21,419 nt of DNA from Sphingobacterium sp. UBA5670. GTDB lineage: Bacteria; Bacteroidota; Bacteroidia; Sphingobacteriales; Sphingobacteriaceae. The position numbers and the translations under genes are program-made. This document shows positions 1 to 8,280 of the stretch, piece by piece. The notes under the pieces are model-generated. The model ran no database searches. It was given only the letters and a program-made list of their open reading frames with translations, and had not been told where the DNA came from. Every line of letters begins with the position of its first letter. Within the stretch, counting starts at the first letter, position 1. The stretch lies in assembly GCF_002420705.1 (NCBI RefSeq), contig NZ_DIIM01000001.1, positions 249,323 through 270,741 on the forward strand, given 5' to 3'.

Positions 1-41
1 AGGCTAAAGCTCCATTTTTTTCAAAAATCAATTATATCCTT

Positions 42-833
42 TTATGATTCAGCAATAATAGAGCGATCCAAATGCACATACCCGCCGTCTACATGCACCA
101 ATTGACCTGTAGTATGGCTTGACTTGCTCGATAAAAGAAATACAGTTGTATTTGCTATTTCTTCCGCTGTTGTCATCCGATGCTCCAATGGAATGCGATC
201 CGTAATTTTTTTCAATGTCTCCTCTGGATTTGATAAGGTTTGAATCCAGGTATCGTATTGGGGAGTTGCACATTCTGCTACGATAATGGCATTTACACGA
301 ATAGAGTAAGGTAACAATTCTACCGCCCACTCGCGCGTAAGTGCATTACGTCCGCCATTCGATGCCGCATAAGCCGAAGTATTTCCCTGTCCTGTTTCAC
401 CGGTTTTGGAAGAAATATTCACAATGCTCCCTTTTGACGCCTTCAAGGCATCCAAGGCATGGTGTGCCATGAGGTAATAGTGGATTAAGTTCTTGTGTAG
501 AGAAGCAACAAACTTTTCATAATTACCTGATGCTAATCCAACACCATCATTTTGTCCGGCATTATTTACCAAACCATCAATGCGACCATAGGCTTCCAAT
601 GTCTTTTGGACGGCCCTTTCACAATCTTCCGGTTTAGACAACTCTGCTTCAATACAGAGAGCATCCACACCAAATTGCTTTATTTCTTCTTTTACTTTTT
701 CATTATCGGCCTGTTTACGGCCAACAATGACCGGAATAGCCTGTTCTTTTGCCAACGCGTGGACTACAGCCCGCCCGATTCCTTTTGCTCCGCCGGTAAC
801 AATAACAACTTTATCTTTTAAATGAAGATCCAT
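42..833 (-). CDS. SDR oxidoreductase, probable L-fucose dehydrogenase with YxxxN active site
   Basis: A 263-residue short-chain dehydrogenase. It has the cofactor motif TGGAKGIG (residues 13-20), NNAG (90-93), Ser142 and Tyr155. The expected catalytic Lys of YxxxK is Asn159 (YAASN); reading the codon as AAT confirms this. A Lys directly follows the catalytic Ser (SSK, residue 143). The C-terminal TGQ...VDGGY segment is typical of classical SDRs. It is the last gene of the fucose locus, and no other gene here fits the first oxidation, so I infer it oxidises L-fucose to L-fuconolactone with NAD(P)+, as FucX does in Campylobacter. It lies 180 bp behind the fuconolactonase gene, past an intrinsic terminator, so it may have its own promoter. 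An alternative is a different sugar-acid dehydrogenase in the same pathway. SDR family is certain; substrate is inferred. Confidence 0.85.
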   Translation of the reverse strand: MDLHLKDKVVIVTGGAKGIGRAVVHALAKEQAIPVIVGRKQADNEKVKEEIKQFGVDALCIEAELSKPEDCERAVQKTLEAYGRIDGLVNNAGQNDGVGLASGNYEKFVASLHKNLIHYYLMAHHALDALKASKGSIVNISSKTGETGQGNTSAYAASNGGRNALTREWAVELLPYSIRVNAIIVAECATPQYDTWIQTLSNPEETLKKITDRIPLEHRMTTAEEIANTTVFLLSSKSSHTTGQLVHVDGGYVHLDRSIIAES

Positions 834-851
834 AATACTTTTATTGAATGG

Positions 852-908
852 TTTGTTTCATTGATTGTGGTTAACATTCACAACCATGAACTTGTTTCAC
901 TGGTTATT
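852..908. repeat. direct repeat upstream of the SDR gene, candidate operator
   Basis: TTGTTTCA occurs at 853-860 and 892-899, 39 bp apart on centre. Partial similarity continues 3' of each copy (TG, then TTGTGG or TTATTG). Between them sits a short inverted repeat, TTGTG with CACAA. Paired direct repeats upstream of a gene suit an AraC-type activator, but binding is inference. Confidence 0.35.
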
Positions 909-958
909 GATTAATTTATATTGACGTCATTATGCACATTATCTAGCTTCATGACCAA

Positions 959-1006
959 TAAAAAACTTCAGCATGCTATTTTTCCCTTCCATAACATGCT
1001 GAAGCT
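959..1006 (-). terminator. intrinsic terminator between lactonase and SDR genes
   Basis: CTTCAGCATG (966-975) pairs with CATGCTGAAG (995-1004), a perfect 10-bp stem with a 19-nt loop. In the minus direction it is followed by TTTTT. A pyrimidine-rich run lies on the other side, so it may act both ways. It would end or attenuate transcripts from the lactonase gene before the distal SDR gene. Confidence 0.7.
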
Positions 1007-1013
1007 TTTCTTT

Positions 1014-1841
1014 TTAAAGATTATACACGCGTATAGCGTTCTCTGCCCAAAAAGCATTCTTTTCTGCCGCTGTAAATTGCCCTAATTTATCCTCAACGAT
1101 AGCAATGCTCTCTTCATATGAAGCCGCCAGAAGACACACAGGCCAATCCGAGCCGTACATAATGCGCTCCTTGCCGAAACGGGCAAAAATATGTTCCAGA
1201 TATTGTTTAAAATCGTCAAGCTTCCATCCCTCCCAATCAGCTTCTGTTGCAAGGCCGGAAACTTTACAGACCACATTCGGAAAAGCAGCAAGCGCATCGA
1301 TAAACGCGGCCCACTCATCAAAGGCTTTCGATTTGATCGGTGGCTTGGCAATATGATCCAATACAAATTGAAGATCCGGATTTTGCCGCACGCAATCCAG
1401 TGTTGCTGCATAATGGCGAGGACGGATCAACAGGTCATAGGTATAATCGTAATCTGCCAAAGCCTTCAGTCCATTTAATACTGCAGGGCGGATAAGAAAA
1501 TCAGGATCCGCTTCCGCCTCAACAACATGGCGAAAACCCTTGATAACAGTAGTGGTCCGATACGCCTCCAGCTGTTGCCGAATATCTGCTGCCTGAAGAT
1601 CAATCCAGCCTACTACCCCCTTAATAAAAGGATAATCTGCGGCAAGCTGAACCAAGTAAGCCGTTTCCTCTTTGGATTGATCTGCTTGCACAGCTACAGT
1701 CCCTCCGAATCCGTTCCGTTCAAGCACAAACTGAATATCTAAAGGTGTAAAATCTCGTCTTATGACCTGCATCTCTTCTGTGATCCAATTATCTCTGATC
1801 GGATCGAATTTCCAGAAATGCTGATGGGTATCTATACGCAT
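1014..1841 (-). CDS. amidohydrolase family protein, probable L-fuconolactonase
   Basis: A 275-residue member of the Amidohydrolase_2 / COG3618 family of sugar lactonases. It opens with the metal-binding HxH motif (DTHQHFW, His6 and His8). A DH pair lies at 162-163 in LDHIAKP, and the conserved Asp232 is in GSDWP near the C-terminus. Length is normal for the family and there is no signal peptide, so it is cytoplasmic. In fucose and rhamnose pathways this family opens the lactone produced by the sugar dehydrogenase, here L-fuconolactone to L-fuconate. It sits 26 bp behind the FAH-family hydrolase gene in the same operon. A rhamnonolactonase role is possible by family alone, but the neighbouring fucosidase and FucP favour fucose. 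Confidence 0.88.
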   Translation of the reverse strand: MRIDTHQHFWKFDPIRDNWITEEMQVIRRDFTPLDIQFVLERNGFGGTVAVQADQSKEETAYLVQLAADYPFIKGVVGWIDLQAADIRQQLEAYRTTTVIKGFRHVVEAEADPDFLIRPAVLNGLKALADYDYTYDLLIRPRHYAATLDCVRQNPDLQFVLDHIAKPPIKSKAFDEWAAFIDALAAFPNVVCKVSGLATEADWEGWKLDDFKQYLEHIFARFGKERIMYGSDWPVCLLAASYEESIAIVEDKLGQFTAAEKNAFWAENAIRVYNL

Positions 1842-1867
1842 AGTGCAAAGAAAAACTTGATGAGTAA

Positions 1868-2725
1868 TTAATTTTTTGAATACGCGACAACAGTCTGACG
1901 GGATTCTCCAAGACCATCGGCTCCCAACTCGATAACATCGCCAGGTTTCAAATAAATCGGCGGATTAAATCCTAAGCCAACACCTGCAGGCGTACCTGTT
2001 GAAATAACATCACCAGGCAACAAGGTCATAAATTTAGACACATACGATACCACATGTGCTACCGAAAAGATCAAATCCTTGGTATTACCATCTTGATAGG
2101 TTTTTCCGTTTACTTTTAACCAAAGACGCACATTATTGATGTCTTTGATCTCTTCTTTTGTTGCCATGAAGGGTCCCATCGGGGCAAAAGTATCACATCC
2201 TTTTCCTTTATCCCAGGTACCGCCACGCTCCAACTGATACTCACGTTCAGAAACATCATTATGCAACACATAGCCTACAACATAATCTAAAGCCTCATGC
2301 TCTTCTACATAAGATGCCTTTTTGCCGATGACAATACAAAACTCCACTTCCCAGTCGGTTTTAAGGGAATCTTTAGGAATCATCACTTCATCATAAGGAC
2401 CTACCAACGAAGTGGTCGATTTCATAAAGATGATCGGCTCAGCCGGAATTGGTGCATTGGTTTCCTTTGCATGGTCCAAATAATTTAATCCAATACAAAC
2501 AATTTTGGATGGGCGGGCAAAAGGTGCTCCGATACGCTCGCCTTGAGGAACTTCAATCAACTTACCTTCATTTGCTTTTACAAATTCTTCTAAACGAGCG
2601 ACACCATCCTCAGCAAAGAATTGCTCATTGTAATCACCACCAAATGCGCTTACATCGTAATTTACACCATCGATCTGAACACCGATTTTCTCTTTGCCTT
2701 GAGCTCCAAAACGTATTAATTTCAT
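1868..2725 (-). CDS. FAH-family hydrolase, probable 2,4-diketo-3-deoxy-L-fuconate hydrolase
   Basis: A 285-residue fumarylacetoacetate hydrolase-fold protein. It has a short N-terminal domain, then the catalytic domain starting near KIVCIGLNYLDHAKE. The metal-binding acidic residues are seen in DWEVEF and NDVSERE, and the family signature GDVISTGTPAGVG lies near the C-terminus. In non-phosphorylative fucose catabolism this family cleaves 2,4-diketo-3-deoxy-L-fuconate to pyruvate and L-lactate, the last step. The gene before it in the operon encodes the SDR that would make its substrate (41-bp gap), and the lactonase follows. No signal peptide. Family assignment is firm; substrate comes from context. 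Confidence 0.88.
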   Translation of the reverse strand: MKLIRFGAQGKEKIGVQIDGVNYDVSAFGGDYNEQFFAEDGVARLEEFVKANEGKLIEVPQGERIGAPFARPSKIVCIGLNYLDHAKETNAPIPAEPIIFMKSTTSLVGPYDEVMIPKDSLKTDWEVEFCIVIGKKASYVEEHEALDYVVGYVLHNDVSEREYQLERGGTWDKGKGCDTFAPMGPFMATKEEIKDINNVRLWLKVNGKTYQDGNTKDLIFSVAHVVSYVSKFMTLLPGDVISTGTPAGVGLGFNPPIYLKPGDVIELGADGLGESRQTVVAYSKN

Positions 2726-2766
2726 TTTTATAGTATTGAGATAATAGATATTTTATTTTTAGCTTT

Positions 2767-3531
2767 TTAATTATTCAATTTAATAAAACCACCATCAATT
2801 GGGTAGTCATTTCCAGTGATAAAGCCTGCGTCGTCACTACACAAGAAAAGTGCTAATTTGGCAATTTCCTCCGGTTGTGCCATGCGGCCTATTGGCTGGG
2901 TTGCTGATAATTTTTCGAACATTTCTTCCTCTTTTCCAGGATAATTTTTCGCAATAAATCCATCCACAAATGGTGTATGTACGCGCGCTGGAGAAATACT
3001 ATTGCAACGAATACCGTAGGCCATGTAATCCCGCGCTACAGACATGGACATCGCGTAAATAGCCCCTTTGCTCATCGAATAAGCAAAACGATCTGTGATG
3101 CCCACCCATGCGGCAATGGACGCAAGATTAAGAATTGCACCCGAACCCTGTACTTTCATGATAGGCACGATGGCATGCAATGCATTATAAGCCCCCTTAA
3201 CATTCACATTAAAAACACGCTCAAAATCTTCTGATTGGCAATTCTCCAAATTACCAACATGAGCAATACCGGCATTATTTACTAAAATATCAATTTTTCC
3301 GATATTTTGTGCTATAGCGGTAATTTCTTGTTGGTCAGTCACATTACAACGATTGAATACTGCCTGACCGCCAGACGCTAAAATTTCATTTACAACAGCT
3401 TTTCCGCCTTCTTCATTTAAATCCAGAATGTGAACTTTTGCTCCTTCCGCAGCAAATTGCAAACTGATCGCACGACCTATCCCACTACCACCACCAGTAA
3501 TAACAGCTACTTTTTGTTCTAATTTTCCCAT
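2767..3531 (-). CDS. SDR oxidoreductase, probable 2-keto-3-deoxy-L-fuconate 4-dehydrogenase
   Basis: A 254-residue classical SDR with a full set of motifs: TGGGSGIG (12-19), NNAG (85-88), Ser138, Tyr151 and Lys155 (YSMSK), and PIDGG near the C-terminus. Asp37 in ILDLN suggests NAD+ preference. In the Xanthomonas-type fucose pathway an SDR of this kind oxidises 2-keto-3-deoxy-L-fuconate to the 2,4-diketo compound, the substrate of the FAH-family enzyme encoded next. It starts 2 bp after the fucosidase stop codon, so the two are tightly coupled. It could instead be the fucose dehydrogenase, with the distal SDR taking this role; complete catalytic residues are seen only in this one. Confidence 0.85.
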   Translation of the reverse strand: MGKLEQKVAVITGGGSGIGRAISLQFAAEGAKVHILDLNEEGGKAVVNEILASGGQAVFNRCNVTDQQEITAIAQNIGKIDILVNNAGIAHVGNLENCQSEDFERVFNVNVKGAYNALHAIVPIMKVQGSGAILNLASIAAWVGITDRFAYSMSKGAIYAMSMSVARDYMAYGIRCNSISPARVHTPFVDGFIAKNYPGKEEEMFEKLSATQPIGRMAQPEEIAKLALFLCSDDAGFITGNDYPIDGGFIKLNN

Positions 3532-3533
3532 TG

Positions 3534-4847
3534 TTATTTAATTGTTAATGTCAATACTAAATCCGCCTCATCCGATGAGCTAGGCAAATCCAATCGTAGA
3601 CTATTGTTTTTATGACTAAACTTAATCTCTTTATTTCCAATAAATGTTTTTACTTTTTTCACCTGATAAGGAAGATTACTGATCGACAATTCCTTCTTAT
3701 CTGTTTTGAACACATGCAGATACACCTGATTTCCTTTTTTTGTTAGCGCATACTCATCTGTTGGTGACACCGCTCCCCCTTCAGTTCCATAGATGGTCTC
3801 TCCATACACTTCCAGCCATTTTCCAAGTTCTTTCAACCGTTCTTGTTGATAGTCCTGAATTTCGCCATTCGGCATCGGCCCCACATTGAGCAACAAGTTG
3901 GAACCGTGACCAGCAGCCTTGACCAGATATTTCAGCACTTCCTGAAATGATTTTCGCGTCCGATCTTTCAGCTCAAATCCCCATGAACCTGCAATTGTTC
4001 CACAGACCTCTTTCGGTAATTTCCCGACATCATGAGCCTTCGTCCCAAAACCAGTGGTATTCTCGCCGGGCAGATCACGTTCGAACATCTGAAAATCCTC
4101 ACCTTCGAAGGGCGCTAAATGGTGGTTATTCCCCACCAAACATTGGGGTTGTAACTTGTGGATCAATTCATAAATTTCTTTGAAATGCCAATCTTCATTG
4201 GACTTGTCCCAATGACCATCAAACCAGATCCCATCGATCTCGCCATAATTGCTCAAAAGTTCGGTCAATTGATTTTTCATAAACTGGACATACTGATTCC
4301 AGTCGCCCTTTGTCGAATCACGGCCCGCAATACCGCCGCCCGTCTTACCAACAGGTAAATAATCATCCCGGTGCCAATCTAAGAGTGAATAATAGAACAT
4401 CACTTTTATGCCTTCGGCATGACAGGCTTCCACCAATTCCTTTACGATATCACGTTTGAACGGAGACTTCTTCACCACGTTATAGTCTGAAACCTGACTA
4501 TTCCACATTGAGAACCCATCGTGGTGTCTTGTTGTAAAGGTGATATACTTTGCGCCTGCCTGCTTGAACAATCTCGCCCACTCTTTTGCATCAAAAGAAA
4601 TTGGGTTGAAAAATTTAGGCAGCAAGGCGTATTCATCCAAACTGATATTCTGGTTATTCATGACCCATTCACCATCACCCAACACACTGTATATCCCCCA
4701 ATGGATAAAAACACCAAATCGAGATTGATCAAACCATTCCCTATTTTTTAGGTTTTCGGGACTTGGCTGATAAGGTTGCTGGCTATAGCTAGCGGATACA
4801 GATCCGATCAGCAAGGCTAAACCACAGATAACATGTTTAAGATTCAT
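3534..4847 (-). CDS. GH29 alpha-L-fucosidase, secreted
   Basis: A 437-residue protein with an N-terminal signal peptide (hydrophobic stretch to about residue 20, ending SASYSQQ), so it acts in the periplasm or outside. The GH29 catalytic barrel follows, with FIHWG (47-51), RHHDG (107-111) and the nucleophile Asp210 in IWFDG. A small C-terminal beta domain (about 350-437) closes the protein. It releases L-fucose from glycans, supplying the sugar for FucP and the catabolic enzymes of the same operon. It lies 19 bp behind the dehydratase gene and 2 bp ahead of the SDR gene. Linkage specificity cannot be read from the sequence. Confidence 0.93.
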   Translation of the reverse strand: MNLKHVICGLALLIGSVSASYSQQPYQPSPENLKNREWFDQSRFGVFIHWGIYSVLGDGEWVMNNQNISLDEYALLPKFFNPISFDAKEWARLFKQAGAKYITFTTRHHDGFSMWNSQVSDYNVVKKSPFKRDIVKELVEACHAEGIKVMFYYSLLDWHRDDYLPVGKTGGGIAGRDSTKGDWNQYVQFMKNQLTELLSNYGEIDGIWFDGHWDKSNEDWHFKEIYELIHKLQPQCLVGNNHHLAPFEGEDFQMFERDLPGENTTGFGTKAHDVGKLPKEVCGTIAGSWGFELKDRTRKSFQEVLKYLVKAAGHGSNLLLNVGPMPNGEIQDYQQERLKELGKWLEVYGETIYGTEGGAVSPTDEYALTKKGNQVYLHVFKTDKKELSISNLPYQVKKVKTFIGNKEIKFSHKNNSLRLDLPSSSDEADLVLTLTIK

Positions 4848-4866
4848 ATATTAAATCATTATTGAT

Positions 4867-6525
4867 CTACAAGGAAACACCTCTACGCCAAGGGATGAAA
4901 TCGTCTTGCCCCAGCAACACAGCCTTGGGTTTAATTTCACCCGAAGCGACCTCAATCACATAATCTAGAATACGGTGTGCGGCCTCCTCAATAGTCTCCG
5001 TACCTTCGATAATAGTACCACAGTTCAAATCCAAAATATCTGGCATTTTCTCAAAAGTCTTGGTATTTGTTGAAAGTTTGATAACCGGTGTAATCGGATT
5101 GCCCGTAGGTGTACCCAGGCCCGTAGTAAACAAGACAATATTGGCACCTGCAGCAACCTCCGCAGTGGTACTTTCCACATCATTACCAGGAGTACATAAT
5201 AAGTTTAACCCCGGACCATTAGCCAATTCAGGATAATCGATCACCGCAGCAACAGGCGAAGTTCCGCCTTTTTTAGCAGCCCCTGCAGACTTAATCGCAT
5301 CAGTAATTAAGCCATCACGAATATTGCCCGGAGAAGGATTCATATAGAAACCCGAGCCATCAGCTTCAGCTTTTGCATTATAAGTACGCATCAGCGACAT
5401 AAAACGTTCCGCAGTTGGCTCATCGATACAACGGTCGCTCAATTCCTGTTCCACACCACATAATTCCGGAAACTCCGCCAAAATCACCGATCCGCCTAAA
5501 GTCACCAAAATATCCGACACAAAACCAAGCGCTGGATTGGCAGAGATACCCGAGAAACCGTCCGAACCACCACATTCCAGACCTATACACAATTTGTCCA
5601 GTGTAGCTGGTTTACGCTCATTCTTATCCGCTTGCATCATCCCAGCAAAAGTTGCTTTAATAGCCTTTTGCATCAATTCTTTTTCAGTGCCCTCTTTCTG
5701 CTGTTCAAAAATATACAGCGGACGGTCAAAACCCGGACTTCGCTTTTCTATTTCAGCCTTCAGAATTGAAGCCTGCGCATGCTGGCATCCCAAACTCAAT
5801 ACAGTAGCCCCCGCAACATTCGGATGCGTGATATAACCGGCCAAAAGGCCACATAAGGCATCCGAATCCATACGTGTTCCACCGCATCCCATCTCATGAT
5901 TCAAAAACTTGATTCCATCGACATTTTTGAATAGACGTTCCTGCTCACTGGAAGTCGTATTGGCAAGTAGATCCTGACTAAGGATAGCATTTACATCGGC
6001 ACCAGACTTATACAGACCAATGAGATCTTCAACTTCGGATATGTAATTATTAGCTTTTACTTTATAACCCAGCTTTTCCTCAAAAGCCGCCTTTAGCGTC
6101 AATACATTTCTATTTTCACAAAAGACCAATGGAATAACCAACCAGTAATTGGCCGTTCCAACCGTCCCGTTTGAGCGATGAAATCCATTGAACGTTTTAT
6201 CTTTAAATGCAGAAATATCAGGTTTTGTCCAAGCTGTTTTACGCTTGCCCATTCTGAAATCTTCAGACGCATGGCGCAAGTTTTCAGTCGTAATGAGTTC
6301 GCCCTCAGCTAAGGAAGTATTCAATTTCCCAACCAGAACACCATACATCAATATCTCCGTATCTTGTACCATTGGCTGGATGGTGAATTTATGCTTGGCA
6401 GCAACAGCTTGCTTTAATGTAAATTCCTTACCTTCAAAAACAATCGTTGTTCCTTCCCCCAAGTCCTGTAATGCAACAAGGACATTATCCATTGGATGGA
6501 TCTGTAAATAGCGTTGTATAGCCAT
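4867..6525 (-). CDS. UxaA-family dehydratase, probable L-fuconate dehydratase
   Basis: A 552-residue protein of the altronate/galactarate dehydratase family. It has an N-terminal SAF domain (about 1-95), then the large catalytic domain with Cys-containing motifs MGCGG (212-216), LGCQHA (245-250) and LECGGSDGFSG (316-326), which are probable metal-binding sites. The ending QDDFIPWRRGV is typical of UxaA. Its operon holds every other step of non-phosphorylative fucose breakdown and no enolase-superfamily fuconate dehydratase, so I infer it dehydrates L-fuconate to 2-keto-3-deoxy-L-fuconate. The Campylobacter jejuni fucose locus also carries UxaA-type genes. It starts 2 bp after the mutarotase stop. 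D-altronate dehydratase is the default name, but no hexuronate genes are nearby. Confidence 0.85.
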   Translation of the reverse strand: MAIQRYLQIHPMDNVLVALQDLGEGTTIVFEGKEFTLKQAVAAKHKFTIQPMVQDTEILMYGVLVGKLNTSLAEGELITTENLRHASEDFRMGKRKTAWTKPDISAFKDKTFNGFHRSNGTVGTANYWLVIPLVFCENRNVLTLKAAFEEKLGYKVKANNYISEVEDLIGLYKSGADVNAILSQDLLANTTSSEQERLFKNVDGIKFLNHEMGCGGTRMDSDALCGLLAGYITHPNVAGATVLSLGCQHAQASILKAEIEKRSPGFDRPLYIFEQQKEGTEKELMQKAIKATFAGMMQADKNERKPATLDKLCIGLECGGSDGFSGISANPALGFVSDILVTLGGSVILAEFPELCGVEQELSDRCIDEPTAERFMSLMRTYNAKAEADGSGFYMNPSPGNIRDGLITDAIKSAGAAKKGGTSPVAAVIDYPELANGPGLNLLCTPGNDVESTTAEVAAGANIVLFTTGLGTPTGNPITPVIKLSTNTKTFEKMPDILDLNCGTIIEGTETIEEAAHRILDYVIEVASGEIKPKAVLLGQDDFIPWRRGVSL

Positions 6526-6527
6526 AA

Positions 6528-6860
6528 TTATACTAATTCAAATATTTTTGTCATCATCACCCATTTCTCTCCTGGCTTTGCACCCGGAATAGCTGCCTGA
6601 TATTTCCACATCAGCTGTTCCCATTCCTGCACTTTTTCATTGGTAGCATCCATAGCCGATTTTTTCTCAAATGAAAAATCTTCGCCCACCTCCATGTTCA
6701 TAAACAATCTATTTTCAAAACGATAAATTTCCATCTGCTCAACCCCAGCATCCAGAATCGAACGCTTTATCTCGGGCCACACCTCACGGTGATAGTCTTC
6801 ATATTCCTTGATCAATTGTGGATCGTTCACAAGATCCAAAGCCATGACATATCTTTTCAT
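6528..6860 (-). CDS. RhaM/FucM-type L-sugar mutarotase
   Basis: A 110-residue protein of the L-rhamnose mutarotase family (DUF718). It is a small ferredoxin-like fold, seen here as KRYVMALDL, YHREVWPEI with the conserved His of the active site, IYRFENRLFMNMEV, and a WVMMTKIFEL end. It interconverts alpha and beta anomers of the imported sugar, here presumably L-fucose, feeding the dehydrogenase. It lies 10 bp behind fucP and 2 bp ahead of the dehydratase gene. A family member of this type is also found in the Campylobacter fucose locus. Substrate is inferred from context. Confidence 0.85.
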   Translation of the reverse strand: MKRYVMALDLVNDPQLIKEYEDYHREVWPEIKRSILDAGVEQMEIYRFENRLFMNMEVGEDFSFEKKSAMDATNEKVQEWEQLMWKYQAAIPGAKPGEKWVMMTKIFELV

Positions 6861-6870
6861 TTTAAACTAA

Positions 6871-8136
6871 TTAATGTGATTTAAGATTTTCTGTTTCCGC
6901 AATACTGACCTTTCTATTTTGGAAAGCAAACAATAAGACAACAATAAAACAAACCAATGGTACAAAATAGCCGTATTGGAAATGTCCCGTTTTATCAGAG
7001 ATAAAACCCAATATTGGAGGCAATAAAGCGCCACCTACAATAGACATAACGATCAAACTAGAAGCAGATTTGGTATCGGCACCGATCCCCTGTACACCAA
7101 AGGCGAAAATCGTCGGGAACATAATAGACATAAAAAATGCAATGCCAATCAGCGCATATAGGGTCTGAATACCCGATCCGAAGATGACAAATAGGGATAG
7201 AGCGATCGCTATAGCGGAATAGATGATCAGGAGCTTGGATGCTGACACAAAACGCATAAAAAATGTACCGATAAACCGGCCTAACATAAAAGCCAATCCA
7301 GCAAACCCAGCATAATCGGCACCATCCTTACCCGAAATGCCGGCAGCTTCTGTTGCATATAATACGAGGAAGCTTAAAATACAAACTTGCGCTCCAACAT
7401 AGAAAAACTGAGCCACCACTGCCCAACGCACATTTTTATGACGTAATGCATGGAAAAAACCGGCTCTGCCCTCTTCCTCTGCATCTTTGATATCAGGTAA
7501 TCTGGTAAAGAAAAACAACGCGGCGATCAATAAAATCAATATCCCCAATACCACATAAGGCAATTTTACAGCAGCTGTTTCCGACTGAATATACGCCATC
7601 TTTGCCTGTTCAGCCATTTGCGCAAGCTCCTCCTGTGATTTAGGCTCATGGGATAAAATAAATTTTCCCCCAAAAATCGGAGCAACAAAGGCCGCTAACC
7701 CATTAAAGGACTGCGCAAAATTAAGTCGCTGTGCCGACGAAGCTGGATCTCCCAAAATCGCTACATACGGATTTGCAGCAGTTTCCAGAATGGTAAGACC
7801 ACAGGCAACAACGAACAAAGCCCCCAAGAAGAAAACATAACTTATCGTATTGGCCGCAGGTACAAAAAGAAAACAGCCAATGGCAAAAAAGATCAATCCG
7901 ATCAAAATACCGGCTTTATAGCCATATTTTTTCATGATAATTCCAGCAGGAATCGCCATCACAAAATAAGCGATAAATACAGCCGAATCGACTAAGGAAG
8001 CCTGGAAATGGGATAAACTAAATGCATTCCTCAAATGCGGAATTAAGATTGGATCAAGGTTATGAATAAATCCCCAAAAAAAGAACAAGGATGTCACCAA
8101 AATCAAGGCAAATGCGTAACTCTTTTTATTCGTCAT
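6871..8136 (-). CDS. fucP: FucP-type L-fucose:H+ symporter
   Basis: A major facilitator superfamily transporter of the FHS family, 421 residues from the ATG at 8136. An upstream in-frame TTG at 8145 exists but ATG is preferred. About 12 hydrophobic segments are visible. The first contains the FucP-like FFFWGFIHNLDPILIPHL motif, including the Asp known to matter for proton coupling in E. coli FucP. LETAANPYV and RLNFAQSFNGL are further family signatures. It brings L-fucose into the cytoplasm with protons. As first gene of the operon it heads the fucose genes, with a candidate promoter about 50 bp upstream and the AraC-type regulator divergent. Confidence 0.92.
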   Translation of the reverse strand: MTNKKSYAFALILVTSLFFFWGFIHNLDPILIPHLRNAFSLSHFQASLVDSAVFIAYFVMAIPAGIIMKKYGYKAGILIGLIFFAIGCFLFVPAANTISYVFFLGALFVVACGLTILETAANPYVAILGDPASSAQRLNFAQSFNGLAAFVAPIFGGKFILSHEPKSQEELAQMAEQAKMAYIQSETAAVKLPYVVLGILILLIAALFFFTRLPDIKDAEEEGRAGFFHALRHKNVRWAVVAQFFYVGAQVCILSFLVLYATEAAGISGKDGADYAGFAGLAFMLGRFIGTFFMRFVSASKLLIIYSAIAIALSLFVIFGSGIQTLYALIGIAFFMSIMFPTIFAFGVQGIGADTKSASSLIVMSIVGGALLPPILGFISDKTGHFQYGYFVPLVCFIVVLLFAFQNRKVSIAETENLKSH

Positions 8137-8183
8137 ATTTTTCAAATGGTTATAAGTAGTTATTTAATGTAAAATAAGCTTAA

Positions 8184-8216
8184 AAATGCTAGACAATATT
8201 CAAGTATATTATCAAA
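8184..8216 (-). promoter_or_regulatory. candidate promoter of the fucose operon
   Basis: On the minus strand TTTG lies at 8216-8213 and TAGCATTT at 8191-8184, separated by 21 bp. This fits the Bacteroidota pattern of a TTTG -33 box and TAnnTTTG -7 box with one mismatch. It would place the transcript start about 40 nt before the fucP ATG. Confidence 0.5.
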
Positions 8217-8246
8217 TTATTAAGCTATATTACCATAACTAAACTG

Positions 8247-8280
8247 AATTATGTAACTTTACTGCATATATTTCATAATT
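8247..8280. promoter_or_regulatory. inverted repeat over the start region of the AraC gene
   Basis: AATTATG (8247-8253) is repeated inverted as CATAATT (8274-8280), directly before the regulator ATG. The repeat encloses TAACTTTA (8254-8261), a near match to the plus-strand -7 box. A protein bound here would cover the regulator's own promoter, so autoregulation is possible. No -33 box is visible. Confidence 0.35.

Noticed and set aside
6528..8136. CRISPR arrays or insertion sequences anywhere in the window
   Set aside because: No regularly spaced repeats and no transposase genes were seen on either strand; the coordinates are only a placeholder for a window-wide check.
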